From positions 62,001-126,000 of the forward strand of contig NZ_JAABNR010000012.1 in NCBI RefSeq assembly GCF_009925085.1: a DNA stretch of 64,000 nucleotides, in the 5' to 3' direction. Positions within the stretch are counted from its first letter, which is position 1. Every line of letters begins with the position of its first letter. This DNA comes from Stagnihabitans tardus (GTDB taxonomy: Bacteria; Pseudomonadota; Alphaproteobacteria; Rhodobacterales; Rhodobacteraceae). Shown piece after piece: positions 26,105 to 34,606 of this stretch. The position numbers and the translations under genes were made by a program. The notes beneath the pieces were generated by a model. It was not told where the DNA came from. It was given only the letters and a program-made list of their open reading frames with translations, and made no database searches.

Positions 26105-26835
26105 TGTCCTTGCCCCAAGCCCAGAAGCAAGACTGGTGGCGCATCCGCCCCATGGGCGACGGTGTCACCCATATCGACGAGCCCCATATCCGCGAGTTCT
26201 ACCGCTGCAATGTCTGGCATGTGCGGGGGCGGGATACGGATATGCTGGTGGATTCGGGCATGGGCGTGGTCTCCTTGCGCGACTGGGTGCCCCTGGTGAC
26301 GGAAAAGCCCCTGCAGGCCGTGGCGAGCCATACCCATTTCGACCATATCGGCTGTCACCACGAATTCCCCTGCAGGCTTTGCCATGAGGCCGAGGCGCAT
26401 CTGATGGCGGCCCCCACCCGCGAGAACACCTTCGCCGACAAATATGTGACGGATGAGATTTTCACCACGCTTCCGCCGCAGCCCTACCTGTCCTCGACCT
26501 ATGCGGTTAAAGCCGCGCCCGCGACGCGGGTGCTGGTGGACGGCGATGTGGTTGACCTCGGCGACCGGCATTTCGAGGTGATCCATACGCCGGGGCACTC
26601 CCCGGGTGGCATCGCCTTATGGGAGGCGGCGACGGGGGTCCTGTTCTCGGGCGACATCGTCTATGACGGCGAGCTGATCGAGGGGACTTCGGCGCTGGAG
26701 CAGGCGCAATATGTGGCCTCGATGAAGCGATTGCTGGAGTTGCCGGTCCGGGTCGTGCATGGCGGGCATTTCCCGAGCTATTCCGGCGAGAGGCACCGGC
26801 AGATCATCCGCGACTGGCTGGTGGGCAAGGCCTGA
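26104..26835 (+). CDS. MBL-fold metallohydrolase linked to the amine transporter
   Basis: The 243-aa protein has the metallo-beta-lactamase fold metal ligands: SHTHFDHIGCHH, then TPGHSPGG and LFSGDIVYDGE, then HGGHFPSY. A GTG three bases upstream is an alternative start. It is the last gene of the ABC operon, with a one-base overlap to the ATPase. The substrate is unknown; MBL enzymes hydrolyse thioesters, lactones and phosphodiesters, so it may process an ester or lactone form of the imported amine. Confidence 0.88.
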   Translation: MSLPQAQKQDWWRIRPMGDGVTHIDEPHIREFYRCNVWHVRGRDTDMLVDSGMGVVSLRDWVPLVTEKPLQAVASHTHFDHIGCHHEFPCRLCHEAEAHLMAAPTRENTFADKYVTDEIFTTLPPQPYLSSTYAVKAAPATRVLVDGDVVDLGDRHFEVIHTPGHSPGGIALWEAATGVLFSGDIVYDGELIEGTSALEQAQYVASMKRLLELPVRVVHGGHFPSYSGERHRQIIRDWLVGKA

Positions 26836-26860
26836 GGGGGGGGGAGCGTCTGGCCGCCCT

Positions 26861-26957
26861 CGGGCCAAGGCCCGGGTCGGCCATCCGCTGGTCGGGGGCT
26901 TTGGCCCCCGACGGTCTCGCGGTGCGGGCGCGCTGTGGCCGAGGCAGTGCCTCGGCC
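26861..26957. repeat. Tandem hairpins in convergent intergenic region
   Basis: Three separate inverted repeats occur: CGGGCC-AA-GGCCCG (26861-26874), GTCGGGGGC-TTTG-GCCCCCGAC (26891-26912) and GGCCGAGGCA-G-TGCCTCGGCC (26937-26957). They fill the gap between the convergent MBL-fold and GntR genes and could stop transcription from both sides. Confidence 0.6.
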
Positions 26958-26970
26958 TGGCGGGCCCCGA

Positions 26971-27639
26971 TCAGCTTGCCAGGTGGCGCAGGCCCTGGGT
27001 CACATCGGTGCGGACGGCAAGGCGCAGTCCGGGCTCGTCCCCGGCCTTCAAGGCGGCCAGGATCAGGCGGTGGTGGTGGGGCACATCCCGGCGTCTCAGC
27101 TTGTCATACAAAGCCCGCATCGTGGGGCCGAGTTGCAGCCAGACCGTCTCGCAGATGGCCAGCATGGCAGGGGTCTGGGCGCGGAGATAGAGCGTGCGGT
27201 GGAATTCGAGGTTGGTGCGCACATAGGCCACGGCGTCATGGTTGATCACCGCCTCCTGGTTCTTGCCGTTGATCGCGGCCAGGCGGTCGATCAGGGCAAA
27301 GTGCGCGCGGGGCAGGGCGCGGGAGGCCATCTCGGGCTCCAGCATGGCGCGGATCGCGGCCAGTTCCTCGATCCGTTCGGGGGAAAGCTCCGGCGTCGTC
27401 ACCCGGCCGGAGGAGGAGATCGTCAGGGCGCCCTCGGCCGCGAGCCGCCGGACGGCCTCGCGGGCGGGGGTCATCGACATGTCATGCGCCTCGGCCAGGC
27501 CCCGCAGGGTCAGGGAATGGCCGGGCGCCAGCTCGCCATGCATGATCTGCTGGCGCAGCAGCCGGTAAAGCCGCTCATGCGCCGGGGCGGAGGGGTCTGC
27601 AAGGCGCAAGCTGGCGGGGCGGGGATGGGGTTCGCTCAT
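26971..27639 (-). CDS. GntR-family (FCD) transcriptional regulator
   Basis: The 222-aa protein has an N-terminal GntR winged helix (LYRLLRQQIMHGELAPGHSL to TPAREAVRRLAAEGAL) and a C-terminal helical FCD domain with metal-type ligands (D in AVINHDAVAYV, EFHRTLY, HHHRLILAAL). An in-frame ATG at 27657 is an alternative start. Such proteins usually sense carboxylates. It may control the amine catabolic genes to its right or left; the target is not shown by the sequence. Confidence 0.88.
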   Translation of the reverse strand: MSEPHPRPASLRLADPSAPAHERLYRLLRQQIMHGELAPGHSLTLRGLAEAHDMSMTPAREAVRRLAAEGALTISSSGRVTTPELSPERIEELAAIRAMLEPEMASRALPRAHFALIDRLAAINGKNQEAVINHDAVAYVRTNLEFHRTLYLRAQTPAMLAICETVWLQLGPTMRALYDKLRRRDVPHHHRLILAALKAGDEPGLRLAVRTDVTQGLRHLAS

Positions 27640-27670
27640 GGCCCAGCGTTCCCCCATGACGGGCCCCGGG

Positions 27671-28369
27671 TCAACTCTCAAACCGGATGGCATGCAGGCC
27701 TTGGCCCTGGGTGCGCAGCCAGTCGCGCTGGGTCTGCCAGCCGGGGTAAAGCCGCTCGACGACCTCCCAAAAGGCGCTGGAGTGGTTCATCTCGACCAGA
27801 TGGGCGCATTCATGGGCGGCGACATAGGCAAGGACGGACGGAGGGGCCATGACCAGCCGCCAGGAATACATGAGAGCGCCGTCATGGGTGCAGGAGCCCC
27901 AGCGGCTTCGCGTGTCGCGCAGGGTGATCCGTTTGGGCTTGCGACCCAGAAGCCCCGCATAGTGATCCGAGGCCTGGGCCAGCCTGTCCCGCGCCTGGGC
28001 CTTGATCCAGGCCGCAACCCTTGCGCCAAGCTGCGCGGCCTCGCCGGGCACCAGGAGCCTGTCGCCCTCGACCCGTAGGCGGCCCGCCCCAGGCGTGAGC
28101 GTCAGCGCCCGGCCTTCAAAGGGAATGACCGCGCCCCAGTCCAGGCTTTGCACCGGCACCTGCCGGGCAAGCGCCTTCTTCAGCCAATCCTCGTGGCTGC
28201 GGGCGAAATCCAGCGCCTCGGCGACCCTTGCGCGCTTGGGCATGGACAAAGTCACCCGCCCGTCCAGCGCCGAGACCCGGAGCGAAAACCGCCTTGTTCG
28301 GGCCGAGCGGCGCAGGGTGATTTCCACCAGGGGAAGGCCGGGCAGGGTGACGGGGGAGGGGGGCGGCAT
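27671..28369 (-). CDS. YgjP-like M48-type metallopeptidase (DUF45)
   Basis: The 232-aa protein shows the YgjP/SprT-like zinc motif HECAHLVEMNHSSAFW (HExxH with a third His) near residue 185 and the upstream signature RDTRSRWGSCTHDGALMYSW, both diagnostic of the family. The start ATG 28369 precedes MPPPSPVTLPG; upstream frame lacks support. It is probably a cytosolic zinc protease of unknown target. It is divergent from the FYDLN protein. Confidence 0.92.
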   Translation of the reverse strand: MPPPSPVTLPGLPLVEITLRRSARTRRFSLRVSALDGRVTLSMPKRARVAEALDFARSHEDWLKKALARQVPVQSLDWGAVIPFEGRALTLTPGAGRLRVEGDRLLVPGEAAQLGARVAAWIKAQARDRLAQASDHYAGLLGRKPKRITLRDTRSRWGSCTHDGALMYSWRLVMAPPSVLAYVAAHECAHLVEMNHSSAFWEVVERLYPGWQTQRDWLRTQGQGLHAIRFES

Positions 28370-28511
28370 GAGACCTCTTGCAACTGGCGTCCAGAATAGC
28401 CAGATTGCGCCCCAGAACAACCGGCTGGATGCCGCCCCAAAGCCTTTGACTCCGCCCTGAGTCTGTGGCATTGGGGCGCTCTCTGGCCCATAGCCGTTTG
28501 CAAGGATCACC

Positions 28512-28847
28512 ATGCCCAAAGCTGAATGGGGCACGAAGCGCATCTGCCCGACCACTGGCAAGCGTTTCTATGACCTGAACCGCAGCCCGATCGTCAGCCC
28601 CTATACGGGCGAGGTCGTGGATATCGAATCGGCGCGCCGCAAGATGGCCGCCTCGGTCATCGCTCGCGTGGCCCCCGAGAAGGACGACGAACTCCTGGTC
28701 GACGACCTGGAAGCCGATGACGATCTGCTGGCCCCGGGCGTGGCAGACGACGCGGACCTGGACGACGAGCTTCTGGAAGAAGATGCCGACGACAATGTCT
28801 CGCTGGACGACCTGACGGAAGTCGCGGGCGACGAAGAAGAAGTCTGA
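28512..28847 (+). CDS. FYDLN-acid family protein (TIGR02300)
   Basis: The 111-aa protein begins MPKAEWGTKRICPTTGKRFY followed by DLNRSPIVSPYTGE, the defining N-terminus of the alphaproteobacterial FYDLN-acid family. The C-terminal half is strongly acidic (runs of D and E). The CP..G segment may be half of a zinc ribbon. The molecular function is not known. It is followed by a terminator and then tRNA-Ala. Confidence 0.93.
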   Translation: MPKAEWGTKRICPTTGKRFYDLNRSPIVSPYTGEVVDIESARRKMAASVIARVAPEKDDELLVDDLEADDDLLAPGVADDADLDDELLEEDADDNVSLDDLTEVAGDEEEV

Positions 28848-28867
28848 GGCCGAAAGCCCGGACGGTG

Positions 28868-28901
28868 AAAGGGGTCGGCTTCGGTCGGCCCCTTTGCTTT
28901 T
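28868..28901 (+). terminator. Intrinsic terminator after FYDLN gene
   Basis: Stem AAAGGGG / CCCCTTT extended by TCGG pairing, around a CTTCGG loop, followed by GCTTTTG. It lies 20 bases after the stop codon. Confidence 0.75.
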
Positions 28902-28965
28902 GGGCGTGCTTTCAAAGGCTTGGCGGGAAATCTGCGGAAAAATCGGGGGCTTTGCATTTTTCCTC

Positions 28966-28994
28966 TTGCGGCTCTCGGCGGGGTTCCATAAATA
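28966..28994 (+). promoter_or_regulatory. Sigma-70-like promoter for tRNA-Ala
   Basis: TTGCGG at 28966-28971 and TAAATA at 28989-28994 are separated by 17 bases, about 57 bases before the tRNA. A G/C-rich stretch (GCCCCT) follows the -10 element as in stable-RNA promoters. Confidence 0.5.
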
Positions 28995-29051
28995 GCCCCT
29001 CACCGAAGGCGCCCAGCCAGAGGGACGGCGGAAACGCCGGGACGGTTGAAC

Positions 29052-29127
<76 letters not shown>

Positions 29128-29137
29128 ACCGAACACA

Positions 29138-29170
29138 AAGGCCCGTGCGCAAGCGCGGGCCTTGTTGTTT
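29138..29170 (+). terminator. Terminator of tRNA-Ala
   Basis: AAGGCCCG (29138-29145) pairs with CGGGCCTT (29156-29163) and is followed by GTTGTTT. It lies 11 bases after the tRNA. Confidence 0.8.
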
Positions 29171-29189
29171 GGGGCGTCAGGGTTTCCTT

Positions 29190-29774
29190 TCACCCCAGCG
29201 CGACCTGCACCTTCAGCCCCAAGGCGAACAGCGCCACCACGGATTGCGGGGTCAGGACCGGGACCCGGCCTTCTAGGCGCGGGCGGGGGGAGTAGCCGGC
29301 AAAGCTCCAGTCATGAGGACCCTGCCACAGAAGGACCGGACCCGAGGGGCCCAGGACCATGGTCCCATCGGGCAGCTCGGCGATATCGGCCTGCCAGGTG
29401 ACCTTCTGGCGCCGATGGATGCGCTGGGCGTGGAGGATTCGGTCGATCTCGCCGATGGTCATGGCGCCATGGGCCTGGGTCCAGGCCGCCACGAAGGCGC
29501 GGTAGGCCGCGCGGCGGCATTCGCCACAGGGGCGGTGGCCCGAAGCATAGGCCGTGGCCTCGTCGAGGAAGAAGAGCTCGGTATAGCGGCCCGGGGCCAT
29601 CAGGGGGCGCTTGCGGCCCTTGAAGTCGAGGACACAGGTCACCCAATGCGGATGGCTATGGGTCTTGGTGACCTCGGCTCCCTTGTGCAGGATGCCGCGA
29701 TTGCCCATCAGCCCGCCGCGTTCGGGTGCCGCCACGATCTGCCCCTGGGGATCGACGCGATTCTGCCGGGCCAT
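29190..29774 (-). CDS. Conserved-looking protein of unknown function with CGEC motif
   Basis: The 194-aa protein (MARQNRVDPQGQIVAAPERG...) contains HSHPHWVTCVLDFKGRKR, ATAYASGHRPCGECRRAAY and a C-terminal beta-like region. The GHRPCGEC segment with nearby His residues looks like a metal or nucleic-acid binding site, but I cannot name a family. The C-terminus VALFALGLKVQVAL is hydrophobic. The start ATG 29774 lies two bases after the stop of the ScfR-type regulator, so the two are probably cotranscribed. Confidence 0.72.
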   Translation of the reverse strand: MARQNRVDPQGQIVAAPERGGLMGNRGILHKGAEVTKTHSHPHWVTCVLDFKGRKRPLMAPGRYTELFFLDEATAYASGHRPCGECRRAAYRAFVAAWTQAHGAMTIGEIDRILHAQRIHRRQKVTWQADIAELPDGTMVLGPSGPVLLWQGPHDWSFAGYSPRPRLEGRVPVLTPQSVVALFALGLKVQVALG

Positions 29775-29776
29775 GG

Positions 29777-31150
29777 TCACACGTCGAATCGGGTGGCGCC
29801 GCGGCGATGGGCGTCCACCGGCTCGGTCTGGATCATCGCCTGGTGGGCGCGCTGGTCGCAGCCCTGGCGCGGGCAGATGCGGCAGTTGATGCCGATCTGG
29901 GTGACGGGGGCGGAGAGGCTCAGCGCCTCGGCATAGCCCACGGCACCCGCGTGCTCGCTGGCGCAGCCCATGGCAACCGCCAGGCGGTTGTCCTGGGCGT
30001 GGCGGGCCCAGGTCGGGCGGTCGACCGTGCGGGAGAAGGTGAAGAAGCGGCTCCCATCCGGCATTTCCACATATTGCGGCACGATCCGGCCCGGGGTGCG
30101 GAAGGAGGTATGGACATCCAGCCGGGGGCAGGCGCCGCCATATTCGGCCAGGGGAAATTCGGTGGCGTTGAAGCGCTTGGTGACATTGCCGCCCTTGTCG
30201 ATGCGCAGGAAGAAGAAGGGCACGCCTTGGGCGCCCTCGCGCTGAAGGGTCGTGGCGCGGTGGCAGGCCTGTTCGAAGCTGACGCCAAAGCGGGTGGCCA
30301 GGTGGTCGAAGTCGTATTTCGTGGCCCGGGCCTCGGCCAGGAAGGCGGCATAGGGCATCAGCACGGCTGCGGCGAAGTAGTTGGCCAGCTCGACCCGCAG
30401 CCGCGCCTGGACCGCCGCCCCGGCGACGCCCGAGGTCAGGCTGTCGAGAAGGTCGCGGTGCCCCAGCAAAGCGCACATATGGACCAGCTGGAAGGCGCGG
30501 TTGGGGTGGTCCAGCGCCTCGGAGAGCTGGATCTCGCGCCGCGCCTCGTCATAACTCCGCAGCGTGGCGGGCATTTCCTCGACCCGGGCGAGGCGCGTCG
30601 TCACGCCATGCATCTCGCGCAGGCGGGTCTTCAGCGCGGTATAGACCTCGTCGCGCGGCGGCGGGGTCCAGAAGCGCTCCGCCGCCTCCTCCAGCGCGGG
30701 GAAGTGGTTGCGGTGGCGGCGAAAGGCCAGGTGGACGGCGGCCTCGGGGCTGGGCAGGCTCTCGCTGTCGGTCAGGGCCGAGAGCCGGTCCATGGCGGCC
30801 CCTTGCGCCCGATGCAGCCGCAGAAAGGCCGAGACCAGGTCGGGCGCATGGACCATGGCCGCGCGCAGCTGGGTCAGGTCGGGGCGGCGGTCTGTAAAGA
30901 GCGGATCCTGCAAGGCCGCCCGCAGGTCCGAGAGGATCGCCGCGCTATCGTCCTTTTCGATAGACCGCCAATCGACGCCATAGGTCTCGAAGAGCCGCAA
31001 AAGCACCGCGACAGAGACAGATCTTTCGTTGTTTTCCAAAAGGTTGACGTAAGATGGCGAGATCCCCAGCGCCTTGGCCATGGCGCCTTGCGTCTCGCCC
31101 CGCTCTTGGCGCAGGCGTCTTAGTTGCGGTCCGAGGAAGGTCTTTTGCAT
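29777..31150 (-). CDS. ScfR-family XRE regulator (short-chain acyl-CoA sensing)
   Basis: The 457-aa protein starts with an XRE helix-turn-helix (LRRLRQERGETQGAMAKALG and ISPSYVNLLENNERS), continues with a DUF955/IrrE-like domain (RVELANYFAAAVLMPYAAFL) and ends with the DUF2083-type Cys cluster INCRICPRQGCDQRAHQ. This is the layout of RamB, PccR and MccR, which sense CoA thioesters and control propionate, acetate or glyoxylate-bypass genes. It is divergent from the serine-cycle operon, so it may control sgaA-mcl-mtkAB. ATG 31150 preferred; a GTG at 31162 is possible. Confidence 0.88.
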   Translation of the reverse strand: MQKTFLGPQLRRLRQERGETQGAMAKALGISPSYVNLLENNERSVSVAVLLRLFETYGVDWRSIEKDDSAAILSDLRAALQDPLFTDRRPDLTQLRAAMVHAPDLVSAFLRLHRAQGAAMDRLSALTDSESLPSPEAAVHLAFRRHRNHFPALEEAAERFWTPPPRDEVYTALKTRLREMHGVTTRLARVEEMPATLRSYDEARREIQLSEALDHPNRAFQLVHMCALLGHRDLLDSLTSGVAGAAVQARLRVELANYFAAAVLMPYAAFLAEARATKYDFDHLATRFGVSFEQACHRATTLQREGAQGVPFFFLRIDKGGNVTKRFNATEFPLAEYGGACPRLDVHTSFRTPGRIVPQYVEMPDGSRFFTFSRTVDRPTWARHAQDNRLAVAMGCASEHAGAVGYAEALSLSAPVTQIGINCRICPRQGCDQRAHQAMIQTEPVDAHRRGATRFDV

Positions 31151-31170
31151 ACCGTTGCACACAAATCACA

Positions 31171-31195
31171 TCTGTCAAGTTCACATTATGACAGA
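31171..31195. promoter_or_regulatory. Inverted repeat 1 in regulator/serine-cycle gap
   Basis: TCTGTCA (31171-31177) and TGACAGA (31189-31195) form a perfect 7-bp inverted repeat with 11-base spacer, just upstream of the ScfR-type gene. It may be an operator or overlap its promoter. Confidence 0.45.
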
Positions 31196-31204
31196 ACATC
31201 GCTT

Positions 31205-31226
31205 CTGTAAATCTTTGCATTTACAG
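31205..31226. promoter_or_regulatory. Inverted repeat 2 (ScfR-type operator candidate)
   Basis: CTGTAAAT and ATTTACAG (perfect 8-bp arms) flank CTTTGC; the centre includes TTTGCATTT, close to the TTTGCAAA motif reported for ScfR-family regulators such as PccR and RamB. It lies 67 bases before the sgaA start. Confidence 0.6.
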
Positions 31227-31292
31227 CGCGACCCGGGATCATTTGCCGGAATTTTAACCACGGCGCAAAGTCCCCCCAAGAGGGAGACAAAC

Positions 31293-32471
31293 ATGCGTAC
31301 TGGGACCAATCACCTGTTCATTCCGGGGCCGACCAATGTCCCCGAATCTGTGCGCCGCGCGATGAACGTGGCGCAGGAAGACCAGCGGGGGCCGGAGTTC
31401 GGGGCCTTTGTCCTCGGGCTTCTGCGCGACCTGAAGCCGGTCTTTGGCACGAAGCAAAGGGTCATGCTGATCCCGGGTTCGGGCTCGGCGGCCTGGGAAG
31501 CCTCCATCGTCAACACGCTGCAACCGGGCGACCGGGTCTTGATGGCGCGGCATGGGCAGTTCTCGACGCTTTGGGCCAAGATGGCCATGGATCTGGGGCT
31601 GGATGTCGAGGTCGTCGACGTCTCCTGGGGGGCGGGGACGCCGGTGAACGAGTTCGCCCGGCGGTTGGGTGCCGACCGTGAGGGCAAGATCAAGGCGGTC
31701 TTCGTCACGCATAACGAGACGGCGACCGGGGTAACCTCTTCGGTCGCGGCGGTGCGGCGGGCGCTGGATGAGGCGATGCATGATGCGCTCTTGTTCGTCG
31801 ATGGCGTGTCCTCGATCGGCTCGGTGCCCTTCGAGATGGACGAATGGGGCGTCGACCTGGCGGTGACGGGCAGCCAGAAGGGGCTGATGTGTCCCTCGGG
31901 CCTGGGGATTCTGGCGGTCTCGGACAAGGCGCGGGCGTGCAAGGGCATGCGGCGCGGCTTCTTCGCCTTCGAGGATTTCGAACTGCAAGCCGCCCAGGGC
32001 TACTTCCCCCATACCCCGCCGTCGCCCGTCCTGCACGGTCTGCGCGCCGCCTTGGACCGGATGGCCGCCGAAACCCTTCCGGCCGTCTTCGCCCGCCATG
32101 CGCGCCTGGCCCAGGGCATCCGCGCCGCCGTCGCCGCCTGGGGGCTGGAGACCTGCTGCGAGAGCCCGTCCTTGGCCTCCAACACCGTGACGGCGGTCAG
32201 AACGCCCCCGGGCGTCGATGCCCGGGACGTCATCCGGATCGGCTTCCAGCGCTATAACGCCTCCTTCGGCTCGGGGCTGGGGCCCCTGGCGGGCAAGGTT
32301 TTCCGGATCGGCCACCTGGGCGATCTGAACGAGGGCATGTGCCTGACCGCGATTGCGCTGGCCGAGATGTGCCTGCGCGAGGCGGGGGCCAAGGTCACCC
32401 TGGGTTCGGGCGTCGCGGCGGCGCAGGCAGTTTACGAGCCCCGGGCCGAAATGGCCCTGGCGGCGGAATGA
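31293..32471 (+). CDS. sgaA: Serine-glyoxylate aminotransferase
   Basis: The 392-aa class V aminotransferase begins MRTGTNHLFIPGPTNVPE, the SGAT N-terminus. The PLP-binding lysine lies in VTGSQKGLMCPSGLG, with FVDGVSSIGS carrying the conserved Asp. It transfers the amino group of serine to glyoxylate, making glycine and hydroxypyruvate in the serine cycle. ATG 31293 follows AGGGAG. It heads an operon with malyl-CoA lyase and malate-CoA ligase, which fixes the assignment against alanine-glyoxylate aminotransferase. Confidence 0.93.
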   Translation: MRTGTNHLFIPGPTNVPESVRRAMNVAQEDQRGPEFGAFVLGLLRDLKPVFGTKQRVMLIPGSGSAAWEASIVNTLQPGDRVLMARHGQFSTLWAKMAMDLGLDVEVVDVSWGAGTPVNEFARRLGADREGKIKAVFVTHNETATGVTSSVAAVRRALDEAMHDALLFVDGVSSIGSVPFEMDEWGVDLAVTGSQKGLMCPSGLGILAVSDKARACKGMRRGFFAFEDFELQAAQGYFPHTPPSPVLHGLRAALDRMAAETLPAVFARHARLAQGIRAAVAAWGLETCCESPSLASNTVTAVRTPPGVDARDVIRIGFQRYNASFGSGLGPLAGKVFRIGHLGDLNEGMCLTAIALAEMCLREAGAKVTLGSGVAAAQAVYEPRAEMALAAE

Positions 32472-32481
32472 GGAGGACATC

Positions 32482-33420
32482 ATGAGCCACAGACTTTACC
32501 CTTTGAAGAAGCAGCGCCTGCAACGGTCGGAACTGGCGGTTCCGGCGTCCAATCCCACGATGATCGACAAGGCGGCGGAGGGGGCGGCGGATTACGTCTT
32601 CCTCGACCTGGAAGACGCGGTCGCGCCCCCCGAGAAGGAGCAGGCACGGAAGAACGCGATCCAGGCCCTGAACGACATCGACTGGGCGGGGAAGGGCAAG
32701 ACGGTCTCGGTGCGGATCAATGGGCTCGACACGCATTACATGTACCGCGACGTGGTGGATGTGATGGAGCAGGCGGGCGACCGGGTGCATACGCTCCTGG
32801 TCCCCAAGGTCGGCGAGACCGGCGACCTCTACATGGTCGAGGCCATGGTCAACCAGATCGAGATGGCCAAGGGCTTCAAGACCCGGGTGGGGCTGGAAGC
32901 GCTGATCGAGACCGCGCTTGGCATGGCGAATGTGGAAGACATCGCCAGGTTCGGAGGCCGCTTGGAGGCCATGCATTTCGGCGTGGCGGATTTCGCGGCC
33001 TCGATGCGGGCGCGGACGGTGAACATCGGGGGCCTGAACCCGGTCTATCCGGGCGACCAATGGCATGCGGCGATTGCGCGGATGGTCACGGCCTGCCGGG
33101 CCTTCGGCCTGCGGGCGATTGACGGGCCCTTCGGCGATTTCAGCGACCCCGAGGGCTACAAGGCCGGGGCGCGGCGGGCTGCGGCTTTGGGCTGTGAGGG
33201 GAAATGGGCAATCCATCCCTCTCAGGTCGCCTTGGCCAACGAGGTCTTCTCGCCCACCGAGGCGGAAGTGACCAAGGCGCGCCGCATCATCGAGGAGCTG
33301 CGGGCGGCGGAGGCGAAAGGAAAAGGGGCGGCCAGCCTCGATGGCAAGATGATCGATGCGGCATCAGAGCGGATGGCGGCCAATGTCCTGGTCGTCGCCG
33401 ATGCGATTGCGGGGAGGTAG
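32482..33420 (+). CDS. mcl: Malyl-CoA lyase, serine-cycle type
   Basis: The 312-aa CitE-like TIM-barrel protein has [59 protein letters not shown] and [13 protein letters not shown], and a C-terminal [17 protein letters not shown]. By memory these segments fit the Methylobacterium serine-cycle enzyme better than the Rhodobacter Mcl1 of the ethylmalonyl-CoA pathway. It cleaves malyl-CoA to glyoxylate and acetyl-CoA. AGGAGG precedes ATG 32482. It sits between sgaA and mtkA in one operon. Confidence 0.92.
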   Translation: MSHRLYPLKKQRLQRSELAVPASNPTMIDKAAEGAADYVFLDLEDAVAPPEKEQARKNAIQALNDIDWAGKGKTVSVRINGLDTHYMYRDVVDVMEQAGDRVHTLLVPKVGETGDLYMVEAMVNQIEMAKGFKTRVGLEALIETALGMANVEDIARFGGRLEAMHFGVADFAASMRARTVNIGGLNPVYPGDQWHAAIARMVTACRAFGLRAIDGPFGDFSDPEGYKAGARRAAALGCEGKWAIHPSQVALANEVFSPTEAEVTKARRIIEELRAAEAKGKGAASLDGKMIDAASERMAANVLVVADAIAGR

Positions 33421-33422
33421 GA

Positions 33423-34595
33423 ATGGACATTCACGAATACCAGGCGAAAGAGATCCTCGCGCGCTTTGGCGTGCCGGTGCCTCGGGGCGGGCTGGCCTAT
33501 AGCCCCGAACAGGCGGCCTACCGGGCGCGGGAGCTGGGCGGCTCGGCTTGGGTCGTCAAGGCGCAGATCCATGCGGGCGGGCGCGGTGCGGCGGGCGGGG
33601 TCAAGGTCTGCAAGTCGGTGGACGAGGTGCAGGGCTTCGCGGCCAGCCTCTTCGGCCGCCAGCTGGTGACCAAGCAGACCGATGCTTCGGGCAAGGGCGT
33701 CTACCGGCTTTGGGTCGAGGGCGCCTCGGATATCGCGCGGGAGCTCTATCTGGGCTTCGTGCTCGACCGGAAGTCCGAGCGCATCATGATCGTGGCCTCG
33801 GCCCATGGCGGGATCGAGATCGAGGACCTGGCCGAGGAAGACCCCGCAAGCTTGCGCCGCATGACCATCGACCCGGCGACGGGGCTCCTGGAGTATCAGG
33901 CGCGGGAGCTGGCCTTCGGGCTGGGCCTCACGGGCGGACAGGTGGCGCAGATGGTCACGATCCTGAAGGCCTGTTTCGCGGCCTACCAGGACATGGATGC
34001 GACCATGGTCGAGATCAACCCGCTGGTCATCACCGGCGCGGGCGACCTTGTGGCCCTGGACGCCAAGATGTCCTTTGACACCAATGCGCTCTATCGCCGT
34101 CCCGAGGTCGCCGAACTCCGCGACCGCAGCCAGGAAGACCCGCGCGAGTCGACGGCCGGAGACCATGGGCTCGCCTATGTGGGCCTCACGGGCGACATCG
34201 GCTGCATCATCAACGGCGCTGGGCTCGCCATGGCGACGATGGACATGATCAAGCTGGCGGGGGGCGAGCCTGCGAATTTCCTCGACATCGGCGGCGGCGC
34301 CTCGCCGGAGCGGGTGGTCAGGGCCTTCCGCACGGTCCTGGCCGACCCGGAGGTCCAGGTGATCCTGGTCAACATCTTCGCCGGCATCAACCGCTGCGAC
34401 TGGGTGGCGGAGGGCGTGGTCAAGGCCTACCGCGAAGTGGGGATGACCATCCCGGTCGTGGTGCGCCTGGCAGGCACCAATGTCGAGGAGGGCCAGGCGA
34501 TCCTGCGCGGCTCCGGTCTGCCGCTGATCACGGCCGATACCTTGGCCGAGGCGGCCGAACGCGCCGTTGCGGCGCGCGTAAAACTGGCGGCGTAA
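33423..34595 (+). CDS. mtkA: Malate-CoA ligase subunit beta
   Basis: The 390-aa ATP-grasp subunit begins [20 protein letters not shown] and has [38 protein letters not shown] and the phosphate-site region [17 protein letters not shown], as in succinyl-CoA synthetase beta. The length equals MtkA and the operon context (mcl just upstream, mtkB just downstream) favours malate over succinate as substrate. With MtkB it makes malyl-CoA from malate, CoA and ATP for the lyase. Confidence 0.9.
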   Translation: MDIHEYQAKEILARFGVPVPRGGLAYSPEQAAYRARELGGSAWVVKAQIHAGGRGAAGGVKVCKSVDEVQGFAASLFGRQLVTKQTDASGKGVYRLWVEGASDIARELYLGFVLDRKSERIMIVASAHGGIEIEDLAEEDPASLRRMTIDPATGLLEYQARELAFGLGLTGGQVAQMVTILKACFAAYQDMDATMVEINPLVITGAGDLVALDAKMSFDTNALYRRPEVAELRDRSQEDPRESTAGDHGLAYVGLTGDIGCIINGAGLAMATMDMIKLAGGEPANFLDIGGGASPERVVRAFRTVLADPEVQVILVNIFAGINRCDWVAEGVVKAYREVGMTIPVVVRLAGTNVEEGQAILRGSGLPLITADTLAEAAERAVAARVKLAA

Positions 34596-34606
34596 GGGAG
34601 GAACCC

